From Desulfobulbus_C sp964551175 (GTDB lineage: Bacteria; Desulfobacterota; Desulfobulbia; Desulfobulbales; Desulfobulbaceae), in the NCBI GenBank assembly GCA_964551175.1, contig CAZKBZ010000001.1, positions 77,761 through 141,760 on the forward strand: a stretch of DNA of 64,000 bases, given 5' to 3'. Shown here piece after piece: positions 15,782 to 24,116 of the stretch. Below the pieces are notes generated by a model, which worked only from the letters and a program-made list of their open reading frames with translations, was not told where the DNA came from and made no database searches. The first letter of the stretch is position 1. Every line of letters starts with the position of its first letter. Made by a program: the position numbers and the translations under genes.

Positions 15782-18313
15782 ATGAAAAAAATCAGCCGCC
15801 GCAACGTGTTGAAACTGGCTGCGGCCAGCGGTGTATTGATGACCGCCGGCAAATCAATGGTCGGCAATGCCCTGGCCGGTTCGGTAGAGCTTGCCCAGGG
15901 AGGCCGGGATTTTAATCCGGATACCGGTAAGGAACGTAAGGCCATACCCACTGTCTGTTACAGCTGTGTAACCCGTGACCCAAAGATCGCCTTTGTTGAA
16001 GATGGCCGCGTGGTCAAAATTGAAGGTCAGCCCAACTCCATCCGCAGCCTGGGAAAAATCTGCGCTAAAGGACAGGCAGGTATCAACCAGGTCTATTTTC
16101 CGGACAGAATTCTCTATCCCCTCAAGCGGGTCGGACAACGGGGAGACGGCAAATACAAACGTATCACCTGGGACGAGGCTCTGACAGATCTGGCGGCCCG
16201 CATGAAAAAGTTGCGCGATGAGGGGCATCCGGAAAAGTTCATGTATCATTACGGTCGGGCCAAAGGAAGTTCTTCCAAACTGCCGAAAACGGTCTTTATG
16301 GGCACCTACGGCAGCAAGACCATCTCCGGACATACCTCGATCTGCGAAGGCGGAAAATGGGTTGCCCAGGAGTTGACCTGGGGTAATCATTATGACAACT
16401 GGGATTTTGATAATACTGATTATGTATTGAATTTCGGCTCCGGCGTGCTCGAGGCCCATACCAATCATATCCCAACGGCGCAGCGGCTGGTCAAGGCAAT
16501 GGTTGAACGAAATGTTCCCTGTATTACCTTTGACGTCAGGCTGTCCTATACTGCCGCAAAATCCACTAAATGGGAACCGGTACGTCCGGGAACCGATCTT
16601 GCCGTCCTGCTGGCAATGAACAATATTATCATGCAGGAAAATCTTTATGACCGGGATGCCTTTATCTTTATCCGGGCTACAGAGGATGTCAATGCACCTA
16701 CGGATGCAAAAATCGCTGCCTTGAAAAAACACCTGACCGAGTATACGCCGGAGTGGGCGGAAAAGATCAGTGGTGTGCCTGCGGCCAACATCAAGAAATA
16801 TGCCCGGGAGTTTGCTAAGGCCAAGGCCGCCTGTGTTATCAGCTATCGTGGTCTTGTTGCCCATTACAATGGAACCGATGGCGAGCGGGCCGCCCAGATG
16901 CTGGCCATGATCACCGGTAATATTAATAACCGTGGTGGTCGTTGCAAGGCCGTTGCCCCGCACTGGAAATATCCCAAGGGACCGAAGGTTAAACCGAAAG
17001 CAAAAAAACTGAAAATTACCAACGGTACAACCTCGAAACTGCCCAACCACGGAGAATGTCAGTCCGTGCTGCCGATGATCAAGGATGGTTCCCATGGCCG
17101 TCCTGACATTTACTTCTGGTACTGTTACAATCCAGTCTATGTCAACGGCAACTGTCAGGAAAATATCGATGTCCTCTCCGATGAGAAGATGATTCCGTTT
17201 ACCGTCACCTCAAACATCGTCTATGATGAATCAAGTCGTCTGGCCGATTTGATCCTGCCTGATACCAGTTATCTTGAACGCTGGGACTGGGACGGCAATG
17301 TTGCTCCAACACAGCAGACGGAATTTGAACTGCGTCAGCCGGTGGTAGAGCCGTTGGGCGAGTGCAGGAACTTCAGCGATGTCCTCTGTGATCTGGCCAA
17401 ACGTATGGACATGCCCCTTGGTTTTGATACCATGGAAGAATTTGTCAGGTTGTCCTGCGAAATGACACCTGTCATTAAGGATCTTCCCGGTGGTGGTTTT
17501 GAGTACATGAAAAAACATGGTGTCTACCATGATCCCAATGAAAAGCCGCACTTTGACACCCATAAAAAGATTGTCAAGGATGCCGACTTGAAAAAAGAAG
17601 GGGTGATTTTTGACGAAACCCTTGGTGTCTACTGGAACTGGAAAAAATCCAAGGCCAAGGATGAAGCTGATGCTATGGCTAAAGGATACAATGGTACCCA
17701 TTATGCCTATAAAGGGTATGTCGGCCAGAAGATAGGCGATAAGGTCTATAAAGGGTTTAAACCGGACAAAGTGAATAAAACCGGTTTGTTTGAATTATAT
17801 TCAACCATCCTGAAAGATAAGGGGTTTGAACCACTTCCAAGTTGGAAAGCTGTCCCGGAACATGAAGGTTTGTCAAAAGATCAGTTGACATTGACGACCT
17901 ACAAGGTTCCGGTCCAGATTCATTCCCGTTCCACTCACTGCAAGTGGCTGACCGAGATGTTCCACGACAATCCGGCCTGGATCAACTCGAAAACCGCGGC
18001 CTCGCTGGGCATTAAAGACGGTGATATGATTAAACTTAAATCTCCGGTGGGTGAGATTTCCATTAAAGCCTACGTTAACGAAATGATCGTACCTGGTTCA
18101 ATTGCCATCTCTTATCATCTCGGTCGGATGGAATCCGGTCGCTACGCTTCGGGAAAAGAATCTCCCTTTGGCACAGATAACGATCCGGATCTGAAGCTGA
18201 AATGGTGGGATACCTATGGGGTTCATCCGAACTGGACCATGGCCAATGCATCAGATCCAATCAGTGGTCAGATGCGCTTTATGGATACCGTTGTCAGTGT
18301 AAGTAAGGTATAG
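15782..18313 (+). CDS. Molybdopterin oxidoreductase catalytic subunit, module 1
   Basis: This 843-residue DMSO-reductase-family protein starts at 15782, after AGGAGG; a longer upstream frame lacks a signal. It has a Tat motif (ISRRNVLKL), an Fe-S motif of unusual composition (Cys59, Cys62, Asp66, Cys94; CYSC then TRD in place of the third Cys), a probable Mo ligand at Cys188 (TSICEGGKW), and a C-terminal molydopterin-dinucleotide-binding domain (about residues 705-840). Overall it lies nearest the PsrA/TtrA/ArrA type of reductases, but I cannot assign a substrate. It is flanked by its ferredoxin subunit and a TorD chaperone, and no membrane NrfD subunit is encoded. Confidence 0.92.
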   Translation: MKKISRRNVLKLAAASGVLMTAGKSMVGNALAGSVELAQGGRDFNPDTGKERKAIPTVCYSCVTRDPKIAFVEDGRVVKIEGQPNSIRSLGKICAKGQAGINQVYFPDRILYPLKRVGQRGDGKYKRITWDEALTDLAARMKKLRDEGHPEKFMYHYGRAKGSSSKLPKTVFMGTYGSKTISGHTSICEGGKWVAQELTWGNHYDNWDFDNTDYVLNFGSGVLEAHTNHIPTAQRLVKAMVERNVPCITFDVRLSYTAAKSTKWEPVRPGTDLAVLLAMNNIIMQENLYDRDAFIFIRATEDVNAPTDAKIAALKKHLTEYTPEWAEKISGVPAANIKKYAREFAKAKAACVISYRGLVAHYNGTDGERAAQMLAMITGNINNRGGRCKAVAPHWKYPKGPKVKPKAKKLKITNGTTSKLPNHGECQSVLPMIKDGSHGRPDIYFWYCYNPVYVNGNCQENIDVLSDEKMIPFTVTSNIVYDESSRLADLILPDTSYLERWDWDGNVAPTQQTEFELRQPVVEPLGECRNFSDVLCDLAKRMDMPLGFDTMEEFVRLSCEMTPVIKDLPGGGFEYMKKHGVYHDPNEKPHFDTHKKIVKDADLKKEGVIFDETLGVYWNWKKSKAKDEADAMAKGYNGTHYAYKGYVGQKIGDKVYKGFKPDKVNKTGLFELYSTILKDKGFEPLPSWKAVPEHEGLSKDQLTLTTYKVPVQIHSRSTHCKWLTEMFHDNPAWINSKTAASLGIKDGDMIKLKSPVGEISIKAYVNEMIVPGSIAISYHLGRMESGRYASGKESPFGTDNDPDLKLKWWDTYGVHPNWTMANASDPISGQMRFMDTVVSVSKV

Positions 18314-18328
18314 GCAAGGTCGATACCC

Positions 18329-18357
18329 GATCGGGAAAGCAGTGTGCTTTCCCGATC
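18329..18357. other. Intercistronic stem-loop before torD, operon 1
   Basis: GATCGGGAAAGCA (18329-18341) pairs perfectly with TGCTTTCCCGATC (18345-18357) across a 3-base loop, between the catalytic subunit gene and its chaperone gene. No T-run follows directly, though a T8 run begins 20 bases on. An equivalent hairpin is found at the same place in operon 2. Likely role: mRNA processing or stability, setting enzyme-to-chaperone ratio. Confidence 0.75.
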
Positions 18358-18401
18358 TTCAATAAGCTGAAAAAGAGTTTTTTTAAGTGAGGAATGATAG
18401 C

Positions 18402-19052
18402 GTGCAGAAATCGAACAATGGAGTTGCCGGCTTGTATGGATTCCTGGCAAATGTCTTTGCTACCGAGGTCAGCCCGGAATTGCTTGCTCAGCTGCGCGGC
18501 CAGGAATTTCGGGATCTCTTTGCGAATCTGGGGCTTGAGCTTGGTGAGGAGTTTTACAACAGCGATGCGACGGAACTGGTCGATCAGCTGGCGGTTGAAT
18601 TTGCTGGTCTGTTTATTGGGCCCGGTCATTTCATTTCTCCACACGAATCAGTGCACCACGTTCGTGATGACGGTGATTATGGCAAACTCTGGGGAGCAGA
18701 TACTGTGGCAGTGAAGAAGTTTATCGAGGCAACCGGACTCAGTTACAATTCGGAGTTTGGGGGTATGCCCGATCACATTGCCGTGGAACTGGAGTTTATG
18801 CAGAAGCTTGAAGAGCGATATACCCGTGCTGTAAACGATGGTGAGGATGAGCTTGCAGAAAACCTGGTTCAGATTAAACATCGATTTCTCTCTGAACACC
18901 TGCTTGCCTGGGCACCCGGATTTCTGGACAAAGTTATGAACAAGGCCACGCTTCCCTTTTATCGTGAAATTGCCGGGCTGAGCAAGACCTTTCTCGAACA
19001 GGAGGGAGAATTATTGAATCAGCAGGCAAAAGATTACACTGCAGCAGCATGA
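18402..19052 (+). CDS. TorD-family molybdoenzyme chaperone, module 1
   Basis: The protein (216 residues from the GTG at 18402) is an all-helical TorD/DmsD-type chaperone. Family features include the N-terminal LYGFLANVF, the LAVEFAGLFIGPGH segment and SEHLLAWAPGFLDKV near the C-terminus. The GTG at 18402 is preferred because GAGG lies nine bases upstream; a GTG at 18387 would add five residues. Such chaperones hold the Tat signal and apo-enzyme until the molybdenum cofactor is inserted; the natural partner is the catalytic subunit encoded just upstream. Its stop overlaps the start of the next gene by four bases. Confidence 0.9.
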   Translation: MQKSNNGVAGLYGFLANVFATEVSPELLAQLRGQEFRDLFANLGLELGEEFYNSDATELVDQLAVEFAGLFIGPGHFISPHESVHHVRDDGDYGKLWGADTVAVKKFIEATGLSYNSEFGGMPDHIAVELEFMQKLEERYTRAVNDGEDELAENLVQIKHRFLSEHLLAWAPGFLDKVMNKATLPFYREIAGLSKTFLEQEGELLNQQAKDYTAAA

Positions 19053-19627
19053 GCCGTCATTTTTACAGCTTCCTTTCCTTACTCTTTTTGATGGGAATGT
19101 GTGGTGCAGCGTTTGGGCAGGAAACAGGTGGTTACATGGGGGTGCCGTGGAACAGCCCGTTTCCTGTTATTGAACGGCATTTTCCCGGAGTTGAATTTAT
19201 TGAAGAAGACGGTTTTCGCGTCACCCTGTTTCAACTGAAGCATCCGGAAAAGGATGTGGACCGGATTGAATTCAAACTGTTTGAAAACAAACTTATCTCG
19301 GTGATACGGTATTACAAAGGGCCGATTGATCATCTTATTTCAGAAGCATTTCTCCGAACGTTAGTCTCTGAACTGGGGCAGAGAAAAGAGGTGCGCAAGA
19401 CTACTGCCAACAGTCTGGCAGGGATCGCAAATGTTGAAATTTACGAATATCCCGACATTCTTGTTCTTTTCCGCTACTATCCGCCCGGCCAGAAAAAAGG
19501 TCTGGTTGAACCGGAAAATTCCATAGTATTTATCTATAAACCCACCTTTGACAAGATGGTATACTATCGCAAACATTCAGAAGGCGATGTGGAGGAAATA
19601 GTCGACTACGACTACATAGAATTCTGA
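19049..19627 (+). CDS. Secreted protein of unknown function in operon 1
   Basis: This 192-residue protein has an N-terminal signal peptide (about residues 1-23, ending GAAFGQ) and a soluble mature domain beginning YMGVPWNSPFPVIERHFPG. It contains no Cys in the mature part and no heme motif, so it is not itself a redox carrier. It overlaps torD by four bases (ATGA), showing tight translational coupling, and precedes tatA. Operon 2 lacks an equivalent. I do not recognise the family; a periplasmic accessory or assembly role for this enzyme is possible from position alone. Confidence 0.85.
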   Translation: MSRHFYSFLSLLFLMGMCGAAFGQETGGYMGVPWNSPFPVIERHFPGVEFIEEDGFRVTLFQLKHPEKDVDRIEFKLFENKLISVIRYYKGPIDHLISEAFLRTLVSELGQRKEVRKTTANSLAGIANVEIYEYPDILVLFRYYPPGQKKGLVEPENSIVFIYKPTFDKMVYYRKHSEGDVEEIVDYDYIEF

Positions 19628-19766
19628 TAAGTTACGGTAAGCAGCGGGTCCGCTGCTCAAAATTAAAAAAAACATCTTACCTTCATTCTCTGCCGGATTT
19701 TTTCTGTAGAGATACACTCAGCAGCGCAGACATTTTCAGATTACTTTATATTTCAGAGGAAACACT

Positions 19767-19955
19767 ATGTTTGGACTTGGTACTCCTGAACTGATGATTA
19801 TCCTGGCCATTGCCTTTTTCGTTTTTGGCGGCAAAAAACTGCCGGAACTTGGCCAGGGGTTGGGCAAGGGTATAAGTTCTTTTAAACAAGGATTACGCGA
19901 AAGCGATTCTATTGAAGCTGACAAAAAAGATACAGTAGAGTTAAATATTGAGTAA
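19767..19955 (+). CDS. tatA: TatA/E-type translocase protein, module 1
   Basis: This 62-residue protein is a TatA-family subunit: a short N-terminus with GTPELMIILAIAFFVFGGKKLPELG (first part a transmembrane helix, then the FGxxKLPE hinge) and an amphipathic helix (GQGLGKGISSFKQGL), then an acidic tail. TatA forms the variable pore that exports folded proteins with twin-Arg signals. Placed at the end of an operon whose ferredoxin and catalytic subunits carry twin-Arg signals, it looks dedicated to them. It is nearly identical in its first 50 residues to the TatA of operon 2. Confidence 0.93.
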   Translation: MFGLGTPELMIILAIAFFVFGGKKLPELGQGLGKGISSFKQGLRESDSIEADKKDTVELNIE

Positions 19956-20151
19956 AAAATTTAACTTATCAGGGATACGCTCTGTAAGGGATGGGGAATA
20001 CTTTAAAGGGTATTGCAAACCGTACTGGGAAAGTAGTATCAATGAAGGTTCCTTATTAGATTTTCCTCTAATTTGAACTTCAAACTACTGGCTCCTGCCA
20101 TACATTCACCTGCTTTTTTTTGTTACTGCTTAAAACCAGGGTGTATGCGTT

Positions 20152-21069
20152 ATGCATAGATTGGTTGTACTTTTTGTTATAGTGATGGTTTTCATCTTGG
20201 CAAGTTGCTCTCACGATGAGCCCGTCAAAAAGGTTCGTCTGGACTGGCGAGGTACTACAGATGAAATTGCGACTACACCCTCTGATCCGGACGTCCTTCG
20301 ATTTGGCTTTGACCTGCGGCTTAGCCCCAAGGAAGATGTCGCTATTTATCTCCCTTTTCTTCGCTATCTTGAACGAGAAACCGGTCTCAAATTTGACCTT
20401 GATTTCACAGCAAATTATCAGGAAACTGTAGAAAACTTAGGAAAAGGTATCACTAGCTTTGCTGCATTGGGACCAGTCAACTGTATTCTGGCCAGAAATC
20501 GGTATGATGTAGGCTGTCTGGTAACAGGCCTGAATACGGAAGGTTCTTCCCAGTACAAGGCAGTTATTGTCACACGCATGGACAGTCCATTGCATGATAT
20601 CAGTGAGCTCGGTGGACGTTCCTTTGCCTTTGGTGACCGATTTTCAACCCAGGGCCATGTTATTCCTCGTAAAATGTTAGAAGATGCTGGTATCACATTG
20701 GGTGAACTTTCAAGATTTGTTTTTACCGGCTCACACGCAGCTACCGTACGGGCAGTGCTAAACGGAGAGTATGATGCAGGTGGGATTCAGGATGCGCTGG
20801 CCTGGCGGTTGGCAGCCGAGGGAACACTCAGGGTGCTGGCCGTCTCCAAGCCGTATCCAAGCAGCCTGATATGCTATAGCCCTGAAGTCCCTGCAGATAA
20901 GGTGGAGATGGTAAGAAAGGCTCTCTTGGCTTTTGACCCTAAGGGCCATGACGCAGCCAGTCTCAAAGACTGGGATAAAACCGAAATGGCCTATGGATTT
21001 GCACCCAGTAATGCTGAGGCACTAAAAGAAATCGAAATGCTCGCCAGGCAATATGGAGTGATCAAATAA
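20152..21069 (+). CDS. PhnD-like periplasmic sensor lipoprotein, module 2
   Basis: This 305-residue protein has a lipoprotein signal (FILASC, lipid Cys20) and a PhnD-like periplasmic binding fold, with features such as DVAIYLPFLRYLERETGL and a GVIK C-terminus. It is the paralogue of the module 1 sensor protein but is membrane-tethered. As in module 1, the next two genes encode a kinase and a sigma-54 regulator and no ABC transporter is present, so a sensing role is inferred. The mature protein has Cys residues in LGPVNCILA, YDVGCLV and LICYSPE that could bind a thiophilic ligand. The gap to the kinase gene is four bases. Confidence 0.85.
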   Translation: MHRLVVLFVIVMVFILASCSHDEPVKKVRLDWRGTTDEIATTPSDPDVLRFGFDLRLSPKEDVAIYLPFLRYLERETGLKFDLDFTANYQETVENLGKGITSFAALGPVNCILARNRYDVGCLVTGLNTEGSSQYKAVIVTRMDSPLHDISELGGRSFAFGDRFSTQGHVIPRKMLEDAGITLGELSRFVFTGSHAATVRAVLNGEYDAGGIQDALAWRLAAEGTLRVLAVSKPYPSSLICYSPEVPADKVEMVRKALLAFDPKGHDAASLKDWDKTEMAYGFAPSNAEALKEIEMLARQYGVIK

Positions 21070-21073
21070 CAGA

Positions 21074-22318
21074 ATGGGCAATGGAGTGAAATACTGTCGG
21101 TTCTTTGATATCCACCGAGTGTTGCCGAAAAAGCTCTGGCAAAAGATCGTGCTCCTCAATGTGCTGGTGGTCGCAGGTCTTGGAATCACTATCGATCTCA
21201 AGGTTAGAAACATCGTTACTGCTTCCATGCGCCAGGACCTTACCCGGCAAGGCCAGTCCATTCTCCGTCATTTAACCGACCGGATCGCAGACCCTGTACT
21301 GCTTGAAGATCTTTACCAGACCAAGACAAGCCTGTACGACGTTCTGGAAAAGGAGAAGGAAGTCGAATATATTTTTGTTACCGACAGGGATGGTTTGCTT
21401 TTCGCCGATACCTTTAAAAATGGACATCCGCCTGATCTTCTGGAATGGAATCCTCTCAAAGAGCGTGATTTGGCTATTCAACTGCTTAGTACAGAAAAGG
21501 GGTATATTCGTGATGTGGGTATGAAATTATTTTCAGGCATGGAACCTGAACTGCATATCGGTCTTCGCGAGGATGAGGTTGAGACTGCCCTGATACGGAT
21601 AAGGAATATGGTGGTTGTGCTGACTATACTGGTTACCTTCGCCGGGTCGGTTTTTTCTTGTCTGCTGAGCCGATTCATTACCAAGCCGCTTCAGGAGTTA
21701 GTCAATTTTACGCACTCACTTTCACGAGGTGAGTTTGGGAAGGAACTGCCGGTTCGTGCCGAGGACGAAGTAGGCGAGTTGACNNNNNNNNNNNNNNNNN
21801 NNNNNNNNNNNNNNNNNNNNNNNNNNNNNNNNNNNNNNNNNNNNNNNNNNNNNNNNNNNNNNNNNNNNNNNNNNNNNNNNNNNATAAATCAGGTTGATCT
21901 GTGTGCTGTCGTTGATCATGTGCTTTCTCTCTGCAGAGTTCAAATGAAACACCAGGGTATAAAGGTTGTAAGAGAGGGTAAACGGCAACTTTATATTCCG
22001 GCGGATAGAGTTATGTTGGAGCAGGCACTTCTCAACCTGATTGTCAACGCACTCGATGCCATGCCAACTGGAGGAACCCTTGCAGTAAAGATCCGCTGGA
22101 TGAAAGATAAGGCCATGGTTTCCGTGTCTGATAGCGGCAAGGGTATTGCTCAGGAGGTACAGGAAAGTATTTTTTCGCCATTCTTTACCACTAAAGAAGA
22201 TGGGACCGGACTTGGGCTTTCCATTGTTGATCATATTGTTCGTCTTCACAAGGGGAAAATTTCATTTACAACAGGTGAAACCGGTTCAACCTTTACCATC
22301 AGTTTGAAAAGTCGTTAA
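21074..22318 (+). CDS. Sensor histidine kinase, module 2 (bridges a gap)
   Basis: The kinase has an N-terminal helix (about residues 24-42), a periplasmic domain, a second helix (about 178-198), a HAMP region (FITKPLQELVNFTHSL) and a C-terminal HATPase domain (N-box NLIVNALDAM, G1 DSGKGI, SPFFTTKEDGTGLGLS). The HisKA segment with the phosphorylated His falls in the 100-N gap at 21784-21883 and cannot be seen; the frame happens to continue across the gap but the true length is unknown. It is followed with a TAATG overlap by the regulator gene. Role and arrangement match module 1. Confidence 0.88.
   Translation: MGNGVKYCRFFDIHRVLPKKLWQKIVLLNVLVVAGLGITIDLKVRNIVTASMRQDLTRQGQSILRHLTDRIADPVLLEDLYQTKTSLYDVLEKEKEVEYIFVTDRDGLLFADTFKNGHPPDLLEWNPLKERDLAIQLLSTEKGYIRDVGMKLFSGMEPELHIGLREDEVETALIRIRNMVVVLTILVTFAGSVFSCLLSRFITKPLQELVNFTHSLSRGEFGKELPVRAEDEVGELXXXXXXXXXXXXXXXXXXXXXXXXXXXXXXXXXXINQVDLCAVVDHVLSLCRVQMKHQGIKVVREGKRQLYIPADRVMLEQALLNLIVNALDAMPTGGTLAVKIRWMKDKAMVSVSDSGKGIAQEVQESIFSPFFTTKEDGTGLGLSIVDHIVRLHKGKISFTTGETGSTFTISLKSR
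21784..21883. other. Scaffold gap (100 N) inside module 2 kinase
   Basis: Exactly 100 N interrupt the kinase gene between the HAMP region and the ATPase domain. The missing sequence should encode the His-box region. Confidence 0.99.
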
Positions 22319-23703
22319 TGCATAAACAACACCGCATTCTGGTTGTCGATGATCAGCCGGCTCTCTGCTATTCCCTGAAACGTTTTCTTTCTGAAAACGG
22401 TTACTCCGCTATGACGACCACTAACGGTTATCAAGGGTTGAAATTCCTTGAGAGTTTTCGACCTGACCTTGTGATCACAGACGTACAAATGCCTGAAATG
22501 GATGGCTTCACCCTGCTTGAAAATATCAAACAGATTGCTCCGGATGTCCAGGTCATCCTGATAACAGCCTACAGTACCACTGAAAAAGCCATCCAGGCCA
22601 TGAAACTCGGAGCCTATGACTATCTGCTGAAGCCTTTTGATAACGATGCTCTGCTGGCCAGCATACAGGAGGGTATCCGGGCTAAAGAGATGATGGAGGA
22701 CGTCGTCTCCTTTGATGATAATGAGCATCCAGCCTCCAGGGAGCGGATAATCGGCAACAGTCCTGAGATGCTTGAAATTTATAAACAGATCGGGAGAGTT
22801 GCTGCATCAGAAGCAACAGTGCTCATCCAGGGTGAAAGTGGGACAGGCAAGGAGCTGGTGGCCCGTGCAATCTATCATCATAGTTTGCGTGCTGACAAAT
22901 TGTTTCTGGCTCTTAACTGTGCGGCTCTCCCGGAACAGCTTCTCGAGAGTGAATTGTTCGGTTATGAGCAGGGTGCATTTACCGGGGCAGAGTTCAAACG
23001 GATAGGAAAGTTTGAGCAATATGACGGCGGCACACTTTTTTTAGACGAGATTGGTGAAATGGCTTTGCCCATCCAGGCAAAACTGCTGCGGGTACTCCAA
23101 AACGGGAGCTTCCAGCGTCTGGGAGGTACCGAAACTATAAAGGTAAATGTGCGGATTATTGCCGCCACAAATCAGGATCTGGCTGCCATGGTCGAGGCAG
23201 GTAGCTTTCGGGAAGATCTGTACTATCGTATTAATGTGGTAGCGCTTCATCTGCCCCCCCTGCGTACACGCCAGGGAGATATTAAAGATCTTGCCACCTA
23301 TTTCATACACAAATACAACAGATTGCTTCGCAAGAAGATAAAAGGAATCCACGGCGAAACTCTTCGTCAGATGGAAAAGTATCCATGGCCGGGCAACGTT
23401 CGGGAACTTGAAAACGTTATCCAGAAAGGGTTGGTTCTCTGCAACAGTGATTATCTTTCTATTGACTGCGTGAGCGGACCTTATGCCGGAAGTTTTTCCT
23501 CAAATCTCTGCCAGAACATAGGTGAAGCCCTGGAAAAATTGGCGTCCATGGCCCTATGTAGAGGTATCCTGCTCCCTGATCTCGTTATGCGGCTGGAACA
23601 GGAAGTGATCAAACAGGTTTTGGAACAAACTAAAGGAAATCAGGTACAGGCTGCGCAACTTATAGGTATCTCCCGTAATACACTTCGCAAAAAAACCAGC
23701 TGA
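22318..23703 (+). CDS. NtrC-type sigma-54 response regulator, module 2
   Basis: This 461-residue activator mirrors that of module 1: receiver domain (phospho-Asp in LVITDVQMPEMDG), AAA+ domain with GESGTGKE, GAFTGA, GGTLFLDEIGEM, and a Fis-type helix-turn-helix at the end (NQVQAAQLIGISRNTLRKK). The start codon overlaps the kinase stop. The likely target is the palindrome at 23781-23807 and the sigma-54 promoter at 23870-23886 directly downstream. The two recognition helices differ (GINRMTLRKK in module 1, GISRNTLRKK here), in line with the two different enhancer dyads. Confidence 0.95.
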   Translation: MHKQHRILVVDDQPALCYSLKRFLSENGYSAMTTTNGYQGLKFLESFRPDLVITDVQMPEMDGFTLLENIKQIAPDVQVILITAYSTTEKAIQAMKLGAYDYLLKPFDNDALLASIQEGIRAKEMMEDVVSFDDNEHPASRERIIGNSPEMLEIYKQIGRVAASEATVLIQGESGTGKELVARAIYHHSLRADKLFLALNCAALPEQLLESELFGYEQGAFTGAEFKRIGKFEQYDGGTLFLDEIGEMALPIQAKLLRVLQNGSFQRLGGTETIKVNVRIIAATNQDLAAMVEAGSFREDLYYRINVVALHLPPLRTRQGDIKDLATYFIHKYNRLLRKKIKGIHGETLRQMEKYPWPGNVRELENVIQKGLVLCNSDYLSIDCVSGPYAGSFSSNLCQNIGEALEKLASMALCRGILLPDLVMRLEQEVIKQVLEQTKGNQVQAAQLIGISRNTLRKKTS

Positions 23704-23780
23704 CAACAATCGGTTTCATTTTAAAACCCCATCCCCCATACATCCACTAATTCAAATCTCCCTCCAACAATTTTTGTTGA

Positions 23781-23807
23781 CTGCGCAACTGTTGAACAGT
23801 TGCGCAG
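23781..23807. promoter_or_regulatory. Enhancer-like perfect palindrome upstream of operon 2
   Basis: CTGCGCAACTGTT (23781-23793) and AACAGTTGCGCAG (23795-23807) are perfect 13-base arms around one central base. The centre lies about 103 bases upstream of the start site predicted from the sigma-54 promoter. It probably binds the module 2 regulator; its sequence is unlike the operon 1 dyad, suggesting insulated circuits. Confidence 0.8.
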
Positions 23808-23869
23808 GTTTCGAACAGTAATCAGCTTGCATTATTAAGTCATCATCCTGTTATTCCGTAATTTTTTAG

Positions 23870-23886
23870 TTGGTACGTTACTTGCA
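23870..23886 (+). promoter_or_regulatory. Sigma-54 promoter of operon 2
   Basis: TTGGTACGTTACTTGCA matches the -24/-12 consensus (TTGGCACG-N4-TTGCA) at every conserved position except C to T in the -24 block, with correct spacing. The cytochrome gene starts 230 bases downstream, leaving a long leader. Confidence 0.88.
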
Positions 23887-23982
23887 ATAAAATAGGTTGT
23901 CACAGGAGAAGTCTGCGTTTTTTGTATGAACCGTCGAATTATCCTGTGCTCTGATTACCTCCTTCTTTTGCTGGCTTGTGCA

Positions 23983-24047
23983 GCGGGAGTCGTAACTCTT
24001 GGCTTGAAGAGAAACATTATCTTCAAGCCAAGAGTTACGACTCCCGC
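23983..24047. repeat. 28-bp perfect hairpin in the operon 2 leader
   Basis: Arms 23983-24010 and 24020-24047 are perfectly complementary over 28 bases (arm begins GCGGGAGTCGTAACTCTTGG) with a 9-base loop. It lies between the sigma-54 promoter and the cytochrome gene. The GGAG head and the CTCTTGG portion resemble the REP-like elements at 6714 and 31573. In the transcript it would form a very stable stem-loop. Confidence 0.85.
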
Positions 24048-24116
24048 CGGCTGATACTGGTCTGTTATAGGGGAAAAAGGGGAACAAGAAATATTTAGAC
24101 AAGTTAGATTTATTGC

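Noticed and set aside
15854..17095. Long open frame (413 codons) on the - strand inside the module 1 molybdoenzyme gene
   Set aside because: It is antisense to a clearly recognised catalytic subunit, has no ribosome-binding site and no family features.
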